The notes: generated by a model from the letters alone, not told the origin. Shown: positions 18,418-26,955, counted from the first letter of the stretch. The stretch: DNA of 63,741 nt from Nitrososphaerota archaeon (GCA_029785235.1 JAFMAA010000006.1:1-63741); one strand, 5' to 3'. Program-made: numbers and translations.

Positions 18418-18431
18418 CGAGTATATACTCG
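18418..18431 (-). promoter_or_regulatory. Palindromic TATA/operator of phoU
   Basis: CGAGTATATACTCG is a perfect 14-base palindrome centred on a TATA box, 28 bases before the phoU ATG. A dimeric regulator binding here would block TBP directly. The AbrB domain of PhoU itself is the obvious candidate (inference). Confidence 0.6.
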
Positions 18432-18609
18432 TTGCCAGGAAGATCAGTGACTATTGGGGAATGCTCAGGAGTCGTATTCTGGCGCGATGGAATTGGGCTG
18501 GCCAAACCCCGGCACAGATGAAAACGGAGGCTTCCAAGAGCGTCAAAAGAAGGAGATGGTCAGGTACATGGCCACCTATGTGAGGCTATCCCCCTGACCT
18601 CCGAAGCCG

Positions 18610-19401
18610 TCACCTCAGCGTCAGTACCCTCGTGACCTCTTTGCCTGCCGTTATCGACACCTTCTCCCCCATCGAGACCTTGATCCCCGCCCGGCTGTCT
18701 GCGACCCCGAAGAGCCTGGCGTCCGCCTCCCTGAACAGCGAGATCTCTATCTTGCTCCCCCACGGGACCGTGTATCTCAATGGGTGAGTCCCGGCGCCGA
18801 GCCTTTCGGTGTAGGTGGGGTTGATGTGACATATTCCCACTTCGTCCTTCCCGACGTGGGCGAATGCGGATGGCTCGATCATGTTCCCTCTGATCCTGTC
18901 GACATAAGAATAGTAGCCCGTGGAACCCGCTCGCGTGGTGACCACCACCCCGTCTGCTATGGCTGCCTCTTCGAACCTAACTCCGTTTTCTGAGACCCTC
19001 AACTTGTAACGGAGACAGCTCCCCTCATCCCCTCTCTGAAGGTAGACGTCTGTGAACACCTCCCCAAGGACCCTGGCCCCCTTGAAGACCCTCAATCGCG
19101 GGTGTTCGTCTATTTCGTATCCGCCGGACCTGATTCTTGCGAGCGCTTCTGGGAGCTCGTCGAGGCCGGTCTGAGCGAGGTGGGCTTTGGACCCGACGGC
19201 CCCCTTGGATTTAACCCCCACGAAAAGCAGCGGGAGCTCTTCGGTTCGCCCGTATCTGCTGAACCGCCCGTCCCCTCCTACGACGATCCCGAAGTCCGCA
19301 CCCGCCCTTCCCACCTTGATGCCAGCCTTCATGACGATCCTGCCCAACTCCTCCGGCTTGACCTTGGGCGCCTCGCCGTCCAGCAGAAGAGCCGCCTTCA
19401 C
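18610..19401 (-). CDS. nadK: NAD kinase
   Basis: NAD kinase phosphorylates NAD to NADP. Diagnostic segments are the glycine-rich VVGGDGRFSRYGR near residue 40, the long central region SGGYEIDEHPRLRVF, and TTRAGSTGYYSYVDR, the equivalent of the family's TPTGSTAY. The 263 residues from the GTG at 19401 fit the family. The frame is open upstream to 19698 but that part is out-of-frame DUF72 sequence. GTGA at the junction means the NAD kinase start overlaps the DUF72 stop by four bases, a translationally coupled operon. Confidence 0.85.
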   Translation of the reverse strand: MKAALLLDGEAPKVKPEELGRIVMKAGIKVGRAGADFGIVVGGDGRFSRYGRTEELPLLFVGVKSKGAVGSKAHLAQTGLDELPEALARIRSGGYEIDEHPRLRVFKGARVLGEVFTDVYLQRGDEGSCLRYKLRVSENGVRFEEAAIADGVVVTTRAGSTGYYSYVDRIRGNMIEPSAFAHVGKDEVGICHINPTYTERLGAGTHPLRYTVPWGSKIEISLFREADARLFGVADSRAGIKVSMGEKVSITAGKEVTRVLTLR

Positions 19402-20258
19402 TTGTCGCTCCCCGCCCCGAGGAATTCGAGTATGCTCCCTTCCCCTGCATCCCTCCTCCCGGTCGCGATGAACTTGGTCGCCTTCTCCCTCGCTTCGTTC
19501 TGAAGAGGGGTCGACACGTCCAACTTTTCCATCATCTTGAGCGAATTCTCTACTGCGAACCCCCTGAAGTGGTTGTTGAAGTAGCCGAACGTGTTCTTCG
19601 CCCTGGACGTGACGTCTCTTATCTTCGGGACCCATCCGTCGAGCTCGCTGTCGCTGTATCTGTAGTTGTACCATGGCCTGCTCCCTCTCCCGTGCCATCT
19701 CACGAAGGCGAAGTCAGCGGTCACGACTGTGTCTGGAGGGAGGAGCGGCTCGTCGACAATAACGTTCGCCAGGTTCCTGCCCCTGAGATAAGACCAGACC
19801 TCTTCCTTCAGCCACGATGGGTGCCTGAACTCGACCGCGAACATCAGGTCTTCGGGGGCCATGTCAAAGAAGTCCTTCAGCCTCTGAAAGTCATCTTGGA
19901 AGGTGTAGCTCGGCGGGAGTTGTGCTAAGATGGGTCCTAGTTTCCCCGCGGCTATGAGCGGCTTCAGAAGGCCTAGGAACTTGACAAGGTCCGCTTCGAC
20001 GCCCTGAGACAGGTCGAGCTTCTTGTCGTGGGTAATCAGCCTGGGGAGCTTCACCGAGAAGACGAACTTCTCGGGCGTATACCTTGCCCAGCCGAGCACC
20101 ATCCCCTTAGAGGGGTAGGCGTAGAACGTCGAGTCGACTTCCACAGTGACGTAGAGCCTGGAGTAGTATGACAGCTTGTTGACCGAAGAGTTCGGGTAGA
20201 AAACCCCATTCCATTCGTTGTACGACCAGCCAGACGTGCCAATGAGAAGGTCGGTCAA
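19398..20258 (-). CDS. DUF72 family protein
   Basis: The 286 residues show the DUF72 TIM-barrel pattern: IGTSGWSYNEWNGVFYP at the N-terminus, VEVDSTFYAYPS, FVFSVKLPRLITHDKKL, LPPSYTFQDDFQRLKDFF and FAVEFRHPSWL, then FAFVRWHGR and FGYFNNHFRGFAV near the end. DUF72 proteins are structurally related to endonuclease IV-like barrels, but their reaction is not established. It is coupled to the NAD kinase gene downstream. Confidence 0.88.
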   Translation of the reverse strand: MTDLLIGTSGWSYNEWNGVFYPNSSVNKLSYYSRLYVTVEVDSTFYAYPSKGMVLGWARYTPEKFVFSVKLPRLITHDKKLDLSQGVEADLVKFLGLLKPLIAAGKLGPILAQLPPSYTFQDDFQRLKDFFDMAPEDLMFAVEFRHPSWLKEEVWSYLRGRNLANVIVDEPLLPPDTVVTADFAFVRWHGRGSRPWYNYRYSDSELDGWVPKIRDVTSRAKNTFGYFNNHFRGFAVENSLKMMEKLDVSTPLQNEAREKATKFIATGRRDAGEGSILEFLGAGSDK

Positions 20259-20307
20259 CCCGACGTGCTGCGGCGTCGCTCTCGATTTAAGTCTGGGGGC
20301 CCTTCTC

Positions 20308-21054
20308 TTAGAGGATCGGCATCCAGCCTGGCCTCGAAGACCACGTGGCGACTGCGTCGTGGGAGTGTATCGATTCGAAGCACCTTCCGCCTATGAAGAG
20401 GGCGTTAGGGAACCTGCTGACGCACTCTCTGACGATATCCTCCGCGAACTTCGGGTTGGATTGCGCCTCGAGGATCTTCTTCGCTTCATCCAGCCTCTTC
20501 ATGTGTTCGATGGGAAAGGCTGAAAAGCACTCCGCGATTCTTCCGACGACGGCAATCGAATCGAGGGGTTTGTTGCTCTTCAGGAAAACCGTCAGTTGAG
20601 CTCTTTGCATGTGCCCCACCCCTATCATCTTCTTAGAGCATGGACAGGCCGTCATCCCGTCCAAAACGTACTTGTAGGTGACCGCGCCGCGTTCCGTAGC
20701 CCTCATTGTGACCTTCACGAACTGGTCTTCGTAGGGGAGCTCAAAGTCTGCAGTGACGCTGGACCCAGGCTGGGTCTGATTCACCTCTTTGCAAATCCAT
20801 CTGAGCCACTGCTCCACCCCCCTCGGTTTTCTGCTGTTCGCTGCCTTCACCATCCGGCTCATGTGAACTCCCCTGTGGAGCCCTGTGGAAGTCTGGATTG
20901 AAAGCTCGATGGGCATGGTGATGCTCCCAGAGCTGCCAATCACTCTGAGGTTAGCGATACCGGCGTCCACTGGCATTTGAGCGACCTCAGCCTGCACGTC
21001 GGCAGTAGCATCAATGTAGTCTAGGGCGTCCGTTGCTCTGTCTGGTCGCCTCAA
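20308..21054 (-). CDS. mptA: GTP cyclohydrolase MptA/FolE2-type
   Basis: Type IB GTP cyclohydrolase opens GTP to a dihydroneopterin phosphate, feeding pterin and 7-deazaguanine (archaeosine) synthesis. Recognisable parts are TSTGLHRGVHMSRMVKA (metal and substrate site), GMTACPCSKKM with the catalytic cysteines, MQRAQLTVFL, and the C-terminal FSAFPIEHMKR. The 248 residues are slightly shorter than most at the N-terminus. It lies 26 bases downstream of queC, and the queD-queC-mptA order supports a role in archaeosine synthesis. Confidence 0.92.
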   Translation of the reverse strand: MRRPDRATDALDYIDATADVQAEVAQMPVDAGIANLRVIGSSGSITMPIELSIQTSTGLHRGVHMSRMVKAANSRKPRGVEQWLRWICKEVNQTQPGSSVTADFELPYEDQFVKVTMRATERGAVTYKYVLDGMTACPCSKKMIGVGHMQRAQLTVFLKSNKPLDSIAVVGRIAECFSAFPIEHMKRLDEAKKILEAQSNPKFAEDIVRECVSRFPNALFIGGRCFESIHSHDAVATWSSRPGWMPIL

Positions 21055-21080
21055 TGAGTTCTCAAACCTTCGGCCACCCC

Positions 21081-21734
21081 TTAAGTAACTTTTCCTCCGC
21101 CTGTCGCAAGAGGGTCCTCAACCCCTGCCTCTCCGAACGACGCCCTCCTCGAGAGACACCCGGCGCACTTCCAGCAGTGCTCCTTTCCATCCCTGTGGCA
21201 GCTCCAGGTGAGTCCGAAGGGAACCCCCATCGAACTTGCCAGCCTAACGACCTGGGGCTTTCTCATCTGCCTTAGCGGGCGGACGATCCTGAGCCTCCCC
21301 CTCCTCAGAATCGGGGACCCGGCGCGGAACGCCTTCTCCAGGGCAGCGAAGAAGGCCGCGCTCACATCCGCGAAGACGGCTGTGTCGTCTTTGTTGTGCC
21401 CTCCTACTATGGCCGACGCCCTGACCTCTTCGGCATAGGACGCAGCGAAGGAGTAGAACACGCTGTTCCTGAGCGGGATGTATGTCGGCGGGAGGCCCCA
21501 AAAACTGGCTCCGGTGATGTCAGCGGCCTCCCTAAGGTCAGGGAGCCTCACGAACCGGTGCTCTATCACGCCGAGTTTTGCCGCCATTTCCTTGGCGGAC
21601 CGGAGTTCGCTGTCAGCTACCCCGCAGTACTCGAAGGTGAGCGCCCTGACCCTGTACGTCTCCTTGGCAAGCAGAAGCGCGGTAGCGGAGTCTATCCCGC
21701 CTGAAAGGAGCGCTACGGCTTCCTTCGTGCCGAT
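21081..21734 (-). CDS. queC: 7-cyano-7-deazaguanine synthase, start codon unresolved
   Basis: QueC converts carboxy-deazaguanine to preQ0 with ATP and ammonia. The PP-loop LLSGGIDSATALLLA is present and the C-terminal zinc motif CWKCAGC follows SCHRDGKEHC. The frame from the PP-loop back to at least 21790 has no ATG, GTG or TTG. The first in-frame ATG (21587) is 42 codons past the PP-loop and cannot be the true start. The 5' part overlaps the end of queD in another frame. Either an unusual start, a frameshift from queD, or a sequence error must explain it. Coordinates of the start are approximate. Confidence 0.85.
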   Translation of the reverse strand: MGTKEAVALLSGGIDSATALLLAKETYRVRALTFEYCGVADSELRSAKEMAAKLGVIEHRFVRLPDLREAADITGASFWGLPPTYIPLRNSVFYSFAASYAEEVRASAIVGGHNKDDTAVFADVSAAFFAALEKAFRAGSPILRRGRLRIVRPLRQMRKPQVVRLASSMGVPFGLTWSCHRDGKEHCWKCAGCLSRRASFGEAGVEDPLATGGGKVT

Positions 21735-22573
21735 CGCGCACCTTCCTGGTGGATCTTCGCCAGGATGTGACTCCCCTTGTTCAGCCCTTCGTATACGTAG
21801 ACTCCCACGGAGGTCACGTTCTCTGGCATCTTGGGGGCAATCCTAGAAAGCACTTCCCTCGCCAGGTTCTCGACGGTTGCCTCTCCATCCAGCAACACTG
21901 TGGTGTCCTTAGGGGCCTTGATTGCGAATTCTCCATGGACCGTGTCGAACTTCAGCGATACGCTCCTCCGGTCTACTGACGTCACATACTTCCCGTGAAT
22001 GAAGAGCTTGTGGTCGAGACCTTTGACTGCTTCCCTGACAATCTGTTTCGCTACGCCGAAATCAACGACCATCCCTTCAATTGGTCTCCCTCCCACTTCC
22101 ACGAGCACGCTGGAGGTGTGCCCGTGCATCACTGAGCATTTCTCTGTCTTCGGGAGGATGTGCGCGTAGTCAAAGTTAAAGGACGGGTCGTCCAGAAATA
22201 TGGTCTGCACCCGCCCCTCTTCGCCCAGGCCAAGCACTCTTATGCCGTGGTCGAACCGGTCGCTTCTCAGCGCGTCCCTCCTGATTACAATGCAGCTCTT
22301 TCCCTTGAGGAGGCTCAATTCTCTCTCGTCCAATTTGGGCTCGACGAACACCAAAGTGCCGTTAACCTGGAAATCTGCCCTGAGGCTCCCAGCCCCAGGA
22401 ACCGCTACGTCTTCCTTGAACTCGATCCTCATCGAGCCGAGGAGGTCGGCCAGTAGCTGGTGAGTGCTCGTCCGTCCTTGGGCGCCTCCTGCCCTGTAGC
22501 CCTTCTCATAGGCGCCCGTGTCAAGCTTCCTCAGCCGCGGAGCCAACTTGGACAGAATCTGCTCGGTCGACAA
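21713..22573 (-). CDS. queD: QueD-like 6-carboxytetrahydropterin synthase with N-terminal extension
   Basis: The C-terminal half (about residues 130-275) is a PTPS/QueD domain: FDYAHILPKTEKCSVMHGH holds the zinc-binding histidines and the catalytic Cys, followed by MVVDFGVAKQIVREAVKGLDHK and the Glu in LDGEATVENLAREV. QueD makes 6-carboxy-tetrahydropterin for archaeosine. The first 130 residues (LRADFQVNGTLVFVEPKLDE, CIVIRRDALRSDRFDHG) are an extra domain I do not recognise. The gene leads a queD-queC-mptA operon. Confidence 0.88.
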   Translation of the reverse strand: MSTEQILSKLAPRLRKLDTGAYEKGYRAGGAQGRTSTHQLLADLLGSMRIEFKEDVAVPGAGSLRADFQVNGTLVFVEPKLDERELSLLKGKSCIVIRRDALRSDRFDHGIRVLGLGEEGRVQTIFLDDPSFNFDYAHILPKTEKCSVMHGHTSSVLVEVGGRPIEGMVVDFGVAKQIVREAVKGLDHKLFIHGKYVTSVDRRSVSLKFDTVHGEFAIKAPKDTTVLLDGEATVENLAREVLSRIAPKMPENVTSVGVYVYEGLNKGSHILAKIHQEGARSARRKP

Positions 22574-22630
22574 GCTTGGAACGGAGAAACTGCTTGGTTT
22601 ATACCATTTCTGTTCAAGGGGGCGGGTAGT

Positions 22631-22705
22631 GCGGCCTTGATCCAGTGGTTAGGATAGTGGCTTCCCAAGCCACTCGCCCGGGTTCGAATCCCGGAGGCCG
22701 CACCA
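22631..22705 (+). tRNA. tRNA-Gly(CCC) with encoded CCA
   Basis: The cloverleaf is complete without introns: acceptor GCGGCCT/AGGCCGC, D-arm ATCCAGTGGTTAGGAT, anticodon arm GTGGC TTCCCAA GCCAC (anticodon CCC) and T-arm CCGGG TTCGAAT CCCGG. Discriminator A at 22702 is followed by CCA at 22703-22705. It is the only clearly intron-free tRNA in the window. Confidence 0.95.
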
Positions 22706-22889
22706 CAAATCGTGCTGTGTAACCATTCGGAGCAGTGGTCGGCGGGGCCGTGAAGCCGGGGCCATTGGAACTTGCGCCTGTTGCGACCGCTGAAGTCATG
22801 GTGAAGCTCTAATCCACAGTCCCTTCCTCGTCACGTCTCATGTACGATTGCCAGCTTCGGGGATACTGGTGGTCAGTCGACCTGCGCGG

Positions 22890-23348
22890 TCAGTCTCGGA
22901 TTGCCTTCAGAGCCTCAATCGCTTCGGCGATGTGCTGCCTTGGCTTGAGCTGCGACGAGAACTTGTGCCTTACGACACCTTTCTTGTCTATGACGAAAGT
23001 GACCCGGTCAGGGATGAGGCCCATCGACTTCGCGCCGTACTCAGCTCTGACTTTCCCCCCTGCGTCAGCGAGCAGCGGGAATCTGGCCCCACATTCCTTT
23101 GCGAAACCGTTATGGCTCTCGGCCGAGTCGGAGCTTATGCCGATCACCTCTGCTCCCATCTCCAAGAGGCCTTCGTAGCTTTCACCGAATGCCTTTGTCT
23201 CTTGTGTGCACCCCATGGTGAAGTCCTTCGGATAGAAGTAGAGGACCACGTTCTTCGTGCCGGCGAACTCATGCAGCGACACCGTCCGTCCATCCTGTGC
23301 TGGGAGGGTGAAGTCCGGGGCCTTGTCTCCTACCCTTGGGCCGCTCAA
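22890..23348 (-). CDS. bcp: Bcp/PrxQ-type peroxiredoxin
   Basis: Thiol peroxidase that reduces hydrogen and organic peroxides. The thioredoxin-fold core shows [14 protein letters not shown], then [18 protein letters not shown], where the peroxidatic Cys is in the TxxC position and Thr precedes it. The usual PrxQ resolving Cys five residues later is replaced (CTQETK), so it may act as a 1-Cys enzyme or use Cys in KECGARF. The 152 residues match the family. It heads a short run of three minus-strand genes. Confidence 0.92.
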   Translation of the reverse strand: MSGPRVGDKAPDFTLPAQDGRTVSLHEFAGTKNVVLYFYPKDFTMGCTQETKAFGESYEGLLEMGAEVIGISSDSAESHNGFAKECGARFPLLADAGGKVRAEYGAKSMGLIPDRVTFVIDKKGVVRHKFSSQLKPRQHIAEAIEALKAIRD

Positions 23349-23353
23349 CGTCC

Positions 23354-23689
23354 TCAGGTCCCTTCCGTGATCTTCCTCATTGTAATCGAACCGTTCCGGA
23401 TGTCCAAGTCATAGATTTCATTGACGTCGAGCCTGAGGCCGAACAGGTCGTACTCCGACTCGGTCAGGGTCATGATAATCTTGGAGAACCCTACTTCCCT
23501 CATCTGGGGCATCAGACCCATGGACTGCAACTGCGACACCATCCCCTGGACGACTCTGGCCTCGTCGCTGGCAGGGAACATTTCCGGCCTGCGCGCATCT
23601 CTGACCTCAACCAGCTCGATCTGTTTCGCGGGGAGCCCAGTCAGAGGGTCAGTAACTCCGCTGATCCGGTTCACCTTCACCTTGCCCAT
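23354..23689 (-). CDS. Conserved archaeal hypothetical protein
   Basis: Not recognised. The 111 residues look like a compact alpha/beta domain: a basic strand [26 protein letters not shown], a helix [16 protein letters not shown], and [20 protein letters not shown]. It ends five bases before... the bcp start, on the same strand, so the two are probably co-transcribed. No catalytic motif or membrane segment is visible. Confidence 0.6.
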   Translation of the reverse strand: MGKVKVNRISGVTDPLTGLPAKQIELVEVRDARRPEMFPASDEARVVQGMVSQLQSMGLMPQMREVGFSKIIMTLTESEYDLFGLRLDVNEIYDLDIRNGSITMRKITEGT

Positions 23690-23763
23690 TGGTGCGTCGT
23701 CCCATGCCGCTGGTATAAACTCAGCGCCGGCCGTTTGCGTGCCGTTTGCTGCATGGAAACGGG

Positions 23764-24240
23764 CTATTGTTGTGCGTCTGACCCGGGCTCGCCGTGCGTC
23801 TCTTCAGGCGACCCCTGCTGCGGCTCCTCCGGGGGCATCTGGACGCCTTCCTCGCCCTGCTGGTTCGCCATGATAGCCTCGACGTCTTCTGGCGAGAGGA
23901 TTCTTGCCATCGAGAGGTTCACCAGTGAGTTCGCAGAGGCGTCGCCGGACATCCTCCCTATCTTCCCCCTGAGCTGGCGCCACTTCAGCTTCGTGTTTCC
24001 GCTCTTGGAGGTGTAGATGATGCCAAGCACGTCCCTCGCGTTGATGAATGTGATGTCTCTGATCTTTTTGAGGTCGACCTTGTCGACGGCCTCGACGTAG
24101 ATGGACCCTTGGTCTCCCTGCTTCTCGGGGAATACTTCAGGGTCCCTAAGGTAAGATTCAGGGATGAAGCTCCTGCATGTGCTGCTGATCAGAAACCTTC
24201 TGAACCCCTCTAGATTGCAGGTGAGATCAAGCTCAACCAC
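23764..24240 (-). CDS. Hypothetical protein with acidic Pro/Gln-rich tail
   Basis: Not recognised. Residues 1-115 are an ordered domain (GFRRFLISSTCRSFIPESYL, KIRDITFINARDVLGIIYTS, LKWRQLRGKIGRM), and the last 35 are low-complexity (GEEGVQMPPEEPQQGSPEE). The first half suggests a nucleic-acid or protein-binding role only in a general way. It lies 75 bases upstream of the 23354-23689 gene on the same strand. Confidence 0.55.
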   Translation of the reverse strand: MVELDLTCNLEGFRRFLISSTCRSFIPESYLRDPEVFPEKQGDQGSIYVEAVDKVDLKKIRDITFINARDVLGIIYTSKSGNTKLKWRQLRGKIGRMSGDASANSLVNLSMARILSPEDVEAIMANQQGEEGVQMPPEEPQQGSPEETHGEPGSDAQQ

Positions 24241-24441
24241 CCGACTTCGCCTGAACCCGCGGCGCGTTTCAGAGGTTATAAATTGATTCCCGACACGCCG
24301 AGACGCTCACCCCGCGCGATGTGTGGGTTCTCGTACTCAAGATCCTCGACATCTGTCGGTTCAGTAGGCTAAATCCGGTCATCACCCACGACATCTACAA
24401 GGCTGGCTTAACATTAAAGCGTTGCAGGCATCTTTCTCGTT

Positions 24442-25002
24442 GTGTTGCGATTTCTCATCAGGCTAGAGGGGGGCCACTTCCAAGGCGACCTCCTGGGGGT
24501 CGTGCGGGCGATGGCCAGAGAGCTCGGCATGGATGCGCGCAACCCGAAGTGGACGTCATACGGCGCCCTGGAGCTGGACGTCTTCGCGCCTGGCCGCCCG
24601 GACTTCGACCTCTTCATGGCCACCCTGGCGCCCCTGGTCGAGGTCGAGTTCACCCACGACCTGAACACCGCGCCAAAGTTCCGGCCTGAACACGAACTCC
24701 TCTCCGAAGCCAAGGCGCTGTTCAACTCTGAGCGGTACTGGGAGTGCCATGAAGTTCTGGAGGGGGTCTGGCGGACGAAGAGCGGAGACGAGAGGGCCCT
24801 CCTACAGGGGATGATACTGGTCTGCGCCGCCTTCGTCCACCATCAGAAGGGTGAAGACGCGGTAGCCCTCGGCATCTTGGAAAGGGCGGTTCGGATGCTG
24901 AGGTTCTCACAGCCGTCCTACTGGGCCTTCAGGGTCGACCGGCTGAAGACGAACTCCGAAGAGATGCTGAGGGGGAGGCGCTTCTTCAGCTTCGAAGCCT
25001 AG
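24442..25002 (+). CDS. DUF309 family protein with N-terminal alpha/beta domain
   Basis: The C-terminal half carries the DUF309 signature: ERYWECHEVLEGVWR followed by ALLQGMILVCAAFVHHQKG, a helical bundle with a conserved WE-HE-W pattern possibly binding metal. The N-terminal 75 residues (FLIRLEGGHFQGDLLGVVRA) resemble a small alpha/beta domain. The start is GTG 24442 or TTG 24445. The stop overlaps the convergent membrane gene by four bases. Function unknown. Confidence 0.75.
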   Translation: MLRFLIRLEGGHFQGDLLGVVRAMARELGMDARNPKWTSYGALELDVFAPGRPDFDLFMATLAPLVEVEFTHDLNTAPKFRPEHELLSEAKALFNSERYWECHEVLEGVWRTKSGDERALLQGMILVCAAFVHHQKGEDAVALGILERAVRMLRFSQPSYWAFRVDRLKTNSEEMLRGRRFFSFEA

Positions 25003-25340
25003 CCGAACACAGGCAGGTTCATCGGGTTCGCCTGCTCCTTCAGTTGCTCCCTGGGCATCAATGCCAGGAGGTTGAAAATCAGTGACACAAGGGAAAGGAC
25101 GACCAGACCTGCCCAGGCCCCTCCTCCATACTGTCCGGCCCAGTTGTAGAGGGGGATAGCGGCTACAATCGCACAGAGGGCGCCGCCCACCATGAAAGCA
25201 ATCCTGAATCCAACGTAGCACACAAGCGCGTCCAGGACAAGAACCGCCCCAAGCACGGGCACGGCAACCTGAAGGGCTGGTATTGGGCATCCGCTGGTGG
25301 GGCACAGCAGCGACTGGCCGAAGCCCCAGCCGACTACCAC
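24999..25340 (-). CDS. Four-helix membrane protein, start uncertain
   Basis: Not recognised. At least three to four hydrophobic segments are seen (VAVPVLGAVLVLDALVCYV, IAFMVGGALCAIVAAIPLY, AGLVVLSLVSLIFNLLAL). From the GTG at 25340 the first helix is cut. The frame stays open upstream to 25397 and encodes LALTPRASAVLNLLTGVWAV, which looks like the natural N-terminus, but the only start there would be CTG (25397 or 25391). The true protein may therefore be about 130 residues. Confidence 0.6.
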   Translation of the reverse strand: MVVGWGFGQSLLCPTSGCPIPALQVAVPVLGAVLVLDALVCYVGFRIAFMVGGALCAIVAAIPLYNWAGQYGGGAWAGLVVLSLVSLIFNLLALMPREQLKEQANPMNLPVFG

Positions 25341-25398
25341 AGCCCAAACCCCGGTCAGAAGGTTGAGTACTGCCGAGGCTCTTGGTGTCAGAGCCAGG

Positions 25399-25824
25399 CT
25401 ACTTCACCATCGTCAGCCTGTAATGCCCTGCCTCAATGTTCTTGTTGATGTTGTCCTTCACGAGATACAGCCTGTGGATGGGGCTGCCTGTGTTAGGCGA
25501 GAGCGTGTAGCCCTCCCCCACCAAGAACTCTTGTACATGGCCGTCCCTGCATGTGTGGGTGACCTTCTTACCCGGTTTGACCCCTAGGGAGTTCATGTAC
25601 ACATCCTTCGGGGTGGTGCACGTCAGCACAGCCCACTCTTCGTCATCGGGGATCGACTCAAACCCCACGCTCGCCTTCAGTGGCTCATCATACCGCTTGT
25701 CGTCGCAGAAGAGCCTCTTGCACCCTCTGCACCTCCAAACGTCCACCACCCCCTGCAGGTAGTTGTCGCGGTTCACGTTGACCATCCCCAAGAAGACTAT
25801 CTCATGCTCATGTGGCGCAGCCAT
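25399..25824 (-). CDS. Hypothetical Cys-rich protein
   Basis: Not recognised. About 141 residues with a CRGCKRLFC cluster near residue 32, a separate THTCRDGH further on, and two basic/hydrophobic stretches (RLYLVKDNINKNIEAGHYRL at the C-terminus). The cysteines and histidines could form a zinc site. The ATG at 25824 (Met-Ala-Ala-Pro-His) avoids overlap with the neighbouring regulator gene. It probably shares a transcript with the TrmB-like genes upstream. Confidence 0.55.
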   Translation of the reverse strand: MAAPHEHEIVFLGMVNVNRDNYLQGVVDVWRCRGCKRLFCDDKRYDEPLKASVGFESIPDDEEWAVLTCTTPKDVYMNSLGVKPGKKVTHTCRDGHVQEFLVGEGYTLSPNTGSPIHRLYLVKDNINKNIEAGHYRLTMVK

Positions 25825-25828
25825 GGCT

Positions 25829-26221
25829 TTAGGCGCCCTTGGCATCCGCCTTTTTCTCCGTTGCGGCCTCGTAGAGGGGGATCAGCTCGAGAATCAGCCT
25901 GTCCACCCTCATCCGTCTCTCGTTGATCTCCCTTATCACCGCTTCCCTCCACGTCCTGTAGTGGTTTGCGATGCCGAGCCTGGGATGGACTGGGATTATC
26001 CTCTTTCCATCCCCGGAGACTATAGCCATCCCTCTCTCCAGGAGGGTCGCGGCCTCCCCTCCCCTGGGCAAGGAGATGTGTCCTTCCTGGAGCAACCTGA
26101 GGTACAACGACGCTTCACCCCGGGACAGGCCGGCGTCCATGCCGAGCCGCTCGAGGACGCCCTCCTCGTCTTTGAGGCCCTTTCTCCTGTTCATCGTTCT
26201 GTCGTCCCTGGTGAGTTCCAC
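25829..26221 (-). CDS. Small protein following a TrmB regulator
   Basis: The 130 residues include a helix-turn-helix-like region (GLSRGEASLYLRLLQEGHISLPRGG and AATLLERG), then a strand-rich part (MAIVSGDGKRIIPVHPRLG) and a long C-terminal helix (REAVIREINERRMRVDRLIL). This resembles the N-terminal half of TrmB-type regulators without the sugar-binding half. It overlaps the TrmB gene upstream by 31 bases in a different frame, so translation may be coupled. Confidence 0.6.
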   Translation of the reverse strand: MELTRDDRTMNRRKGLKDEEGVLERLGMDAGLSRGEASLYLRLLQEGHISLPRGGEAATLLERGMAIVSGDGKRIIPVHPRLGIANHYRTWREAVIREINERRMRVDRLILELIPLYEAATEKKADAKGA

Positions 26222-26955
26222 AGGAACTCGAAGTAGTCCTTGGCGAAACTCGCCAGCCCGTGGTGTGATGCCCAGATGGCCAGCGGGAGTCCTCCCTGCT
26301 CGCCTCCTCCGAGCAGGAGGACTACTTCGCGCGAATCTGACACGAGACCTCCGCCATACATGGTCTTCCTCGTCCTGAGCTCCGAGTGCCTAGCCAGTTG
26401 GCCCGCCGCCTCCTTCGGGAGGTCAGGAGATGTGAGTATCAGGCACTTCACCCCCTTCTCCTTGAGCGTCGCGAGCAACGGCTCGATTCTGTCGGTGAAC
26501 GGCGCCAACTGTGCTGGCAGGGCGATGAGCAACTCTGCCCTGCAGTTCAGGAGGAGGTTCTTCACCCTCGAGAGAATCTCGTTCGTCCCCCGCATGATCC
26601 ATATGTCTGGTTTCTCCTGTTCCCCCCTGCTGACGTATATCCCCATCAGCTCTTCGAGCGCGAACTGCTCCTTCTCCTTCCTCTCGGTCTCCTGGCGAGA
26701 CTTCAGCTCCTCCAAGGCCGTGTCGGGGGGCTTGGCCGTATAGACCGTCGGCCTTCTCTTCTGTTCCTCCACCCAGCCGTGCCTGTGGAGGGACTCGAGC
26801 GCATCGTATACCTTGGAGTATGGTATCCTGGCCTCCCTGCTCACGTCGCTCGCAGTCATTGTCCCCCCCTTCAGAAGGGCGACGTAGGCCTTCACTTCGC
26901 TCCCCGTCAGCCCAAGCGCCTCGAGGGAAGCCATTGCACGCTCGCTCAGAGTCAT
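26191..26955 (-). CDS. TrmB-family transcriptional regulator
   Basis: TrmB proteins regulate sugar metabolism genes in archaea. Residues 10-75 form the winged helix (LEALGLTGSEVKAYVALLKG, ASDVSREARIPYSKVYDALE, WVEEQKRRPTVYTAKPP). A coiled linker (ETERKEKEQFALEE) leads to a phospholipase-D-like effector domain (IWIMRGTNEILSRVKNLLL, LLIALPAQLAPF, HHGLASFAKDYFEFLW). It diverges from the Tes-like gene, with starts 100 bases apart. The effector is unknown. Confidence 0.85.
   Translation of the reverse strand: MTLSERAMASLEALGLTGSEVKAYVALLKGGTMTASDVSREARIPYSKVYDALESLHRHGWVEEQKRRPTVYTAKPPDTALEELKSRQETERKEKEQFALEELMGIYVSRGEQEKPDIWIMRGTNEILSRVKNLLLNCRAELLIALPAQLAPFTDRIEPLLATLKEKGVKCLILTSPDLPKEAAGQLARHSELRTRKTMYGGGLVSDSREVVLLLGGGEQGGLPLAIWASHHGLASFAKDYFEFLWNSPGTTER

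Noticed and set aside
19402..19698. N-terminal extension of NAD kinase
   Set aside because: The extra 99 codons lie wholly within the DUF72 gene and are basic, low-complexity and unlike the family. The GTG at 19401 overlaps the DUF72 stop neatly.
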